Positions 61,310 to 64,000 of a DNA stretch of 64,000 nucleotides are shown here, one piece after another. Below the pieces are notes generated by a model, which ran no database searches, was not told the DNA's origin, and saw only the letters and a list, made by a program, of their open reading frames with translations. Source of the DNA: Phycisphaerales bacterium (GTDB lineage: Bacteria > Planctomycetota > Phycisphaerae > Phycisphaerales > UBA1924). The stretch is taken from NCBI GenBank assembly GCA_020849615.1, contig JADLFW010000004.1:248001-312000 (forward strand). Reading direction: 5' to 3'. The translations under genes and the position numbers were made by a program. The stretch's first letter is position 1. Each line of letters begins with the position of its first letter.

Positions 61310-62923
61310 ATGGCGATGAAAGTGGGAACGAAGTTGCTGGGGCTTGGGGGGATCGGGGCGGTCGTCGTGTTGACGGTAGCGGCGGGCGGATACTGGGGTG
61401 TCGCGCGGCTGTCGGCGGCGATGGGCCGGGTGTCGGAGACGGCCGCCGGGCTGCGGACCCACGTCGAGGCGGACATGATGCACGATGCGCTGCGGGGCGA
61501 TGTGCTGGCGGCGCTGCTGGCCGACACGCCCGAAGCCCGCGAGCAGGTGAAGAAGGACATCAAGGAGCACTCGGTGTGGTTCCGCGAGTGCCTGGAGCAG
61601 AACGCCAGGCGGCCGCTGGGCGAAGAGGCCCGGCGGGCGATGGTGGACGCCGGGCCCGCGCTGGATGCGTACATCGCGACCGCCGAGCGGCTGGTCGCCC
61701 ACGGCGTGGCCGATCCCAAGGCGGCCCGCGCGGAGTTGCCCGAGTTCATGGCGGCGTTCGGCGAGCTCGAGACCAAGATGGAGGCGATCAGCGATGTGGT
61801 CCAGGCCTCGGCGGACCGGACGGGCGAGTCGGCCCGGACCGGCGTGCGGGCCTCGATGTTCGCGGTGCTGGGCCTGGGCGGGGCGGGGCTGGCCGGGCTC
61901 GCGCTGGGCTCGTGGCTGGTCGCTCGGTCGATCGTAGTTCCTCTGCGGCGCTGCGTGACGGTGCTGGGGCGGCTGGCCGCGGGCGACCTGACGCCGCGGG
62001 TGGGGCTCGAACGCGATGACGAGATGGGTGACCTGGGCCGGTCGGCCGACGCTATGGCCGAGAGCATGACGGCGGTCGTCGCCGAGCTGAAGGGCGCTTC
62101 GGCCGAGGTGGTGAGCGCGGCCTCGCAGATCACTTCATCGAGCCGGGCGCTGGTCGATGGCGCTGAGGAGCAGTCGGGGCAGATGGCGCAGACTTCGGCG
62201 TCGGTGGATGAGATGTCGAGCTCCATCGTGGAGGTGGCCCGGCAGTCATCGGAGGCGGCGGCGACGGCGTCGGAATCGGGACAGGCCGCCAAGTCGGGGG
62301 GCGAGGTCGTCGAGCAGACGATCGAGGGTCTGCGGGCCATCACCGAGTCGTTCGAGAGCAGCGCCGCGATCATCAACGAGCTGGGGCAGCGGGGCGAGCA
62401 GATCGGGCGGATCGTGGGGGTGATCAACGACATTGCCGACCAGACCAATCTGCTGGCGCTCAACGCGGCGATCGAGGCGGCCCGGGCCGGCGAGCACGGG
62501 CGCGGGTTCGCGGTCGTGGCGGATGAGGTCCGCAAGCTGGCGGACCGGACGACCAGCGCGACGGGCGAGATCGCCGAGTCGATCAAGGCGATGCAGTCGC
62601 AGACGCAGCGGGCGGTCGAGCAGACCAGGGCGGGGACGGAGCGCGTCCGGCTGGGGACCGAGCGGGCGGCCCGCGCAGGCGAGAGCCTGGTGCAGATCGT
62701 GGGGGCGACGCGGCGCGTGGCGACGATGATCGAGGCGATCGCCGCGGCGGCGGAGGAGCAGAGCGCCGCCAGCGAGCGGATCGCCGCGACGGTGAAGCAG
62801 ATGACCGAGGTGATGGAGATGTCGCGCGGGCGGGTCGATGAGTCGGCGACGGCCGCTGCTTCGCTGACGCGGAAGGCCGAGCATCTCCAGGAGCTGGTAC
62901 AAAAGTTCAAGGTCGCCGGGTAG
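61310..62923 (+). CDS. methyl-accepting chemotaxis protein
   Basis: 537 aa. Two membrane helices (about 8-30 and 187-207) flank an extracytoplasmic domain of about 155 residues. A HAMP domain ([31 protein letters not shown]) follows; the signalling hairpin is intact: [57 protein letters not shown], with methylation-helix-like heptads. No NWETF-type CheR pentapeptide at the end. No che genes nearby. GAGGAG ribosome site. Confidence 0.93.
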   Translation: MAMKVGTKLLGLGGIGAVVVLTVAAGGYWGVARLSAAMGRVSETAAGLRTHVEADMMHDALRGDVLAALLADTPEAREQVKKDIKEHSVWFRECLEQNARRPLGEEARRAMVDAGPALDAYIATAERLVAHGVADPKAARAELPEFMAAFGELETKMEAISDVVQASADRTGESARTGVRASMFAVLGLGGAGLAGLALGSWLVARSIVVPLRRCVTVLGRLAAGDLTPRVGLERDDEMGDLGRSADAMAESMTAVVAELKGASAEVVSAASQITSSSRALVDGAEEQSGQMAQTSASVDEMSSSIVEVARQSSEAAATASESGQAAKSGGEVVEQTIEGLRAITESFESSAAIINELGQRGEQIGRIVGVINDIADQTNLLALNAAIEAARAGEHGRGFAVVADEVRKLADRTTSATGEIAESIKAMQSQTQRAVEQTRAGTERVRLGTERAARAGESLVQIVGATRRVATMIEAIAAAAEEQSAASERIAATVKQMTEVMEMSRGRVDESATAAASLTRKAEHLQELVQKFKVAG

Positions 62924-62957
62924 TCCCCCGGGCCCGGCGCGGTCCCGATTTCATCCC

Positions 62958-62987
62958 CGCCCGCCGGTATGCTGAGACCGGCGGGCG
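62958..62987. other. inverted repeat overlapping a -10 box
   Basis: Perfect 11-bp inverted repeat (CGCCCGCCGGT/ACCGGCGGGCG, 8-nt loop) with TATGCT at 62968-62973 at its centre. Lies between the chemotaxis gene and the GH127-type gene and resembles the GCCGGTAGGCTGAAAACCGG at 24583-24602. Confidence 0.55.
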
Positions 62988-63026
62988 ATCTCATTCCGGG
63001 ACCGCCCGGCCTCGGGAGGCGCGGGC

Positions 63027-64000
63027 ATGACTCTTCCTGGATGGTTCGGGCCGGCGGTCGGCGCGGTGGTGTTGGTGTGCGGGGTGGCGGAGGCCCGGCA
63101 GGCGCCGCGGGGCATTACGGCTCCGGCAACGGGCCTGCGCGCGGTGCCGCTGACGTCGGTCGTGATCCGGGATGGGTTCTGGGCGCAGCGGCAGAAGGTT
63201 AATCACGAGCGGACGCTGTGGGCCGTGTTCGATCAGTGCGAGAAGACGGGCCGGATCGAGAACCTGCGGGCCGCGGGAGACGCGGTCGCGGGCAAGCCCC
63301 GGCCCGGCTACAAGTTCCAGGGCTTCTTCTTCAACGATTCCGATGTGCACAAGGCGATCGAGGGCGCGGCCGACATCCTCGCCGCCGAGCGGGCCGCGGG
63401 GCGCGATGACCCGAAGCTCGATGCGTACCTGGATGATCTGATCGTGATCATCGCGCGGGCCCAGCACCCCGATGGCTACCTGAACAGTTACTTCACGATC
63501 GCCGAGCCCGAGGGGCGCTGGACCAACCTGAAGGACAAGCACGAACTGTACTGCGGCGGGCACCTGATCGAGGCCGGAGTGGCGCACTACCGGGCCACCG
63601 GAAAGCGATCGCTGCTGGAAGTGGCGATCCGCTTCGCCGACTGCGTGGATGCGACGTTCGGGCCCGGTAAGCGCCGGGGCGTCTGCGGGCACGAGGAGAT
63701 CGAGCTGGCGCTGATCAAGCTCGCGGATGTGACGGGCCAGGCACGGTACCTCGACCTGGCGAGGTTCTTCGTCGAAGAGCGCGGGCGGGCCAACGGGCGC
63801 GAGCTCTATGGGGAGTACGCGCAGGACTACGCGCCGGTGCGCGAGCACGAGCAGGTGGTGGGCCACGCGGTGCGGGCCATGTACCTGTACTGCGCGGTGG
63901 CGGACCTGGATCGGCTGGCGCCCGATGCGGGGTTCACCACCGCGATGGGGCGGGTGTGGGAGGACCTGACGTTCCGCAAGACGTACGTGACGGGGGGGAT
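63027..64000 (+). CDS. DUF1680/GH127-type glycoside hydrolase (3' partial)
   Basis: 324 codons before the window ends. Signal peptide MTLPGWFGPAVGAVVLVCGVAEA, then the family N-terminus LRAVPLTSVVIRDGFWAQRQKVNHERTLWAVFDQCEKTGRIEN, GYKFQGFFFNDSDVHKAIEGAADIL, HPDGYLNSYFTIAEPEGRW, KHELYCGGHLIEAGVAHYRATG, FADCVDATFG, GHEEIELALIKLADVTGQARYLDLARFFVEERG, YAQDYAPVREHEQVVGHAVRAMYLYCAVADL. This is the beta-L-arabinofuranosidase (GH127) family, DUF1680. The catalytic Cys region (C-terminal) is outside the window. Runs off the right edge. Confidence 0.9.
   Translation, partial: MTLPGWFGPAVGAVVLVCGVAEARQAPRGITAPATGLRAVPLTSVVIRDGFWAQRQKVNHERTLWAVFDQCEKTGRIENLRAAGDAVAGKPRPGYKFQGFFFNDSDVHKAIEGAADILAAERAAGRDDPKLDAYLDDLIVIIARAQHPDGYLNSYFTIAEPEGRWTNLKDKHELYCGGHLIEAGVAHYRATGKRSLLEVAIRFADCVDATFGPGKRRGVCGHEEIELALIKLADVTGQARYLDLARFFVEERGRANGRELYGEYAQDYAPVREHEQVVGHAVRAMYLYCAVADLDRLAPDAGFTTAMGRVWEDLTFRKTYVTGG

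Overview
This window looks like chromosomal DNA of a planctomycete of the class Phycisphaerae. The evidence is very high G+C, a set of secreted proteins ending in a two-repeat dockerin-like domain that always closes with a C-terminal Cys, PEP-CTERM-type tails (VPAP, hydrophobic stretch, RRRR), proteins with a C-terminal CxxC...CPECG ribbon, type II pseudopilin-like proteins, and an outer-membrane (Gram-negative) inventory with an OprB-type porin. No rRNA, tRNA, CRISPR array, prophage or complete IS was found.

Layout. 0-7.9 kb: end of a dockerin protein, pyruvate phosphate dikinase, an isolated short NuoG, a small membrane protein, a PEP-CTERM protein and an orphan ABC ATPase. 8.1-16.6 kb: an island of secreted dockerin proteins (unknown, LVIVD/choice-of-anchor-B, subtilase, FG-GAP remnant, PQQ-type sugar dehydrogenase, beta-helix protein) around a DciA-like gene. 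16.7-24.4 kb: acyltransferase, second PEP-CTERM protein, NnrS, three paralogous family-2 glycosyltransferases and two lipoproteins. 24.6-31 kb: pseudopilin, basic DNA-binding proteins, parB with two perfect parS palindromes, a Nudix hydrolase and an MBL-fold hydrolase. 31-46 kb: a DUF4139 protein, a VTT-domain protein, zinc-ribbon proteins (two apparently frameshifted), topA, miaA, a GntR-ABC operon, der and a cation/proton antiporter. 46-52 kb: a three-gene signalling operon, then arfB-tsaB. 52-64 kb: beta-barrel protein, HU, a Cys-rich/pseudopilin/dockerin cluster, nadA, prolyl oligopeptidase, OprB porin, a chemotaxis receptor and a truncated GH127-type enzyme.

System-level observations. 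(1) A GGTG-headed hairpin repeat with a TCC loop and covarying arms (nine copies) lies between genes and also inside topA and miaA, always read in the same frame; two copies sit inside a MITE-like element at 52.1 kb. (2) Strand base composition switches from C-rich to G-rich near 24.5 kb, 3-5 kb from parB and the parS sites, as expected next to a replication origin. (3) At least eight genes have a TACNNT box 6-10 nt before the start codon and no Shine-Dalgarno, which suggests leaderless transcripts. (4) Short tandem repeats, mostly of 7-nt period, recur between genes. All base-composition and repeat statements come from reading by eye, not from computation.
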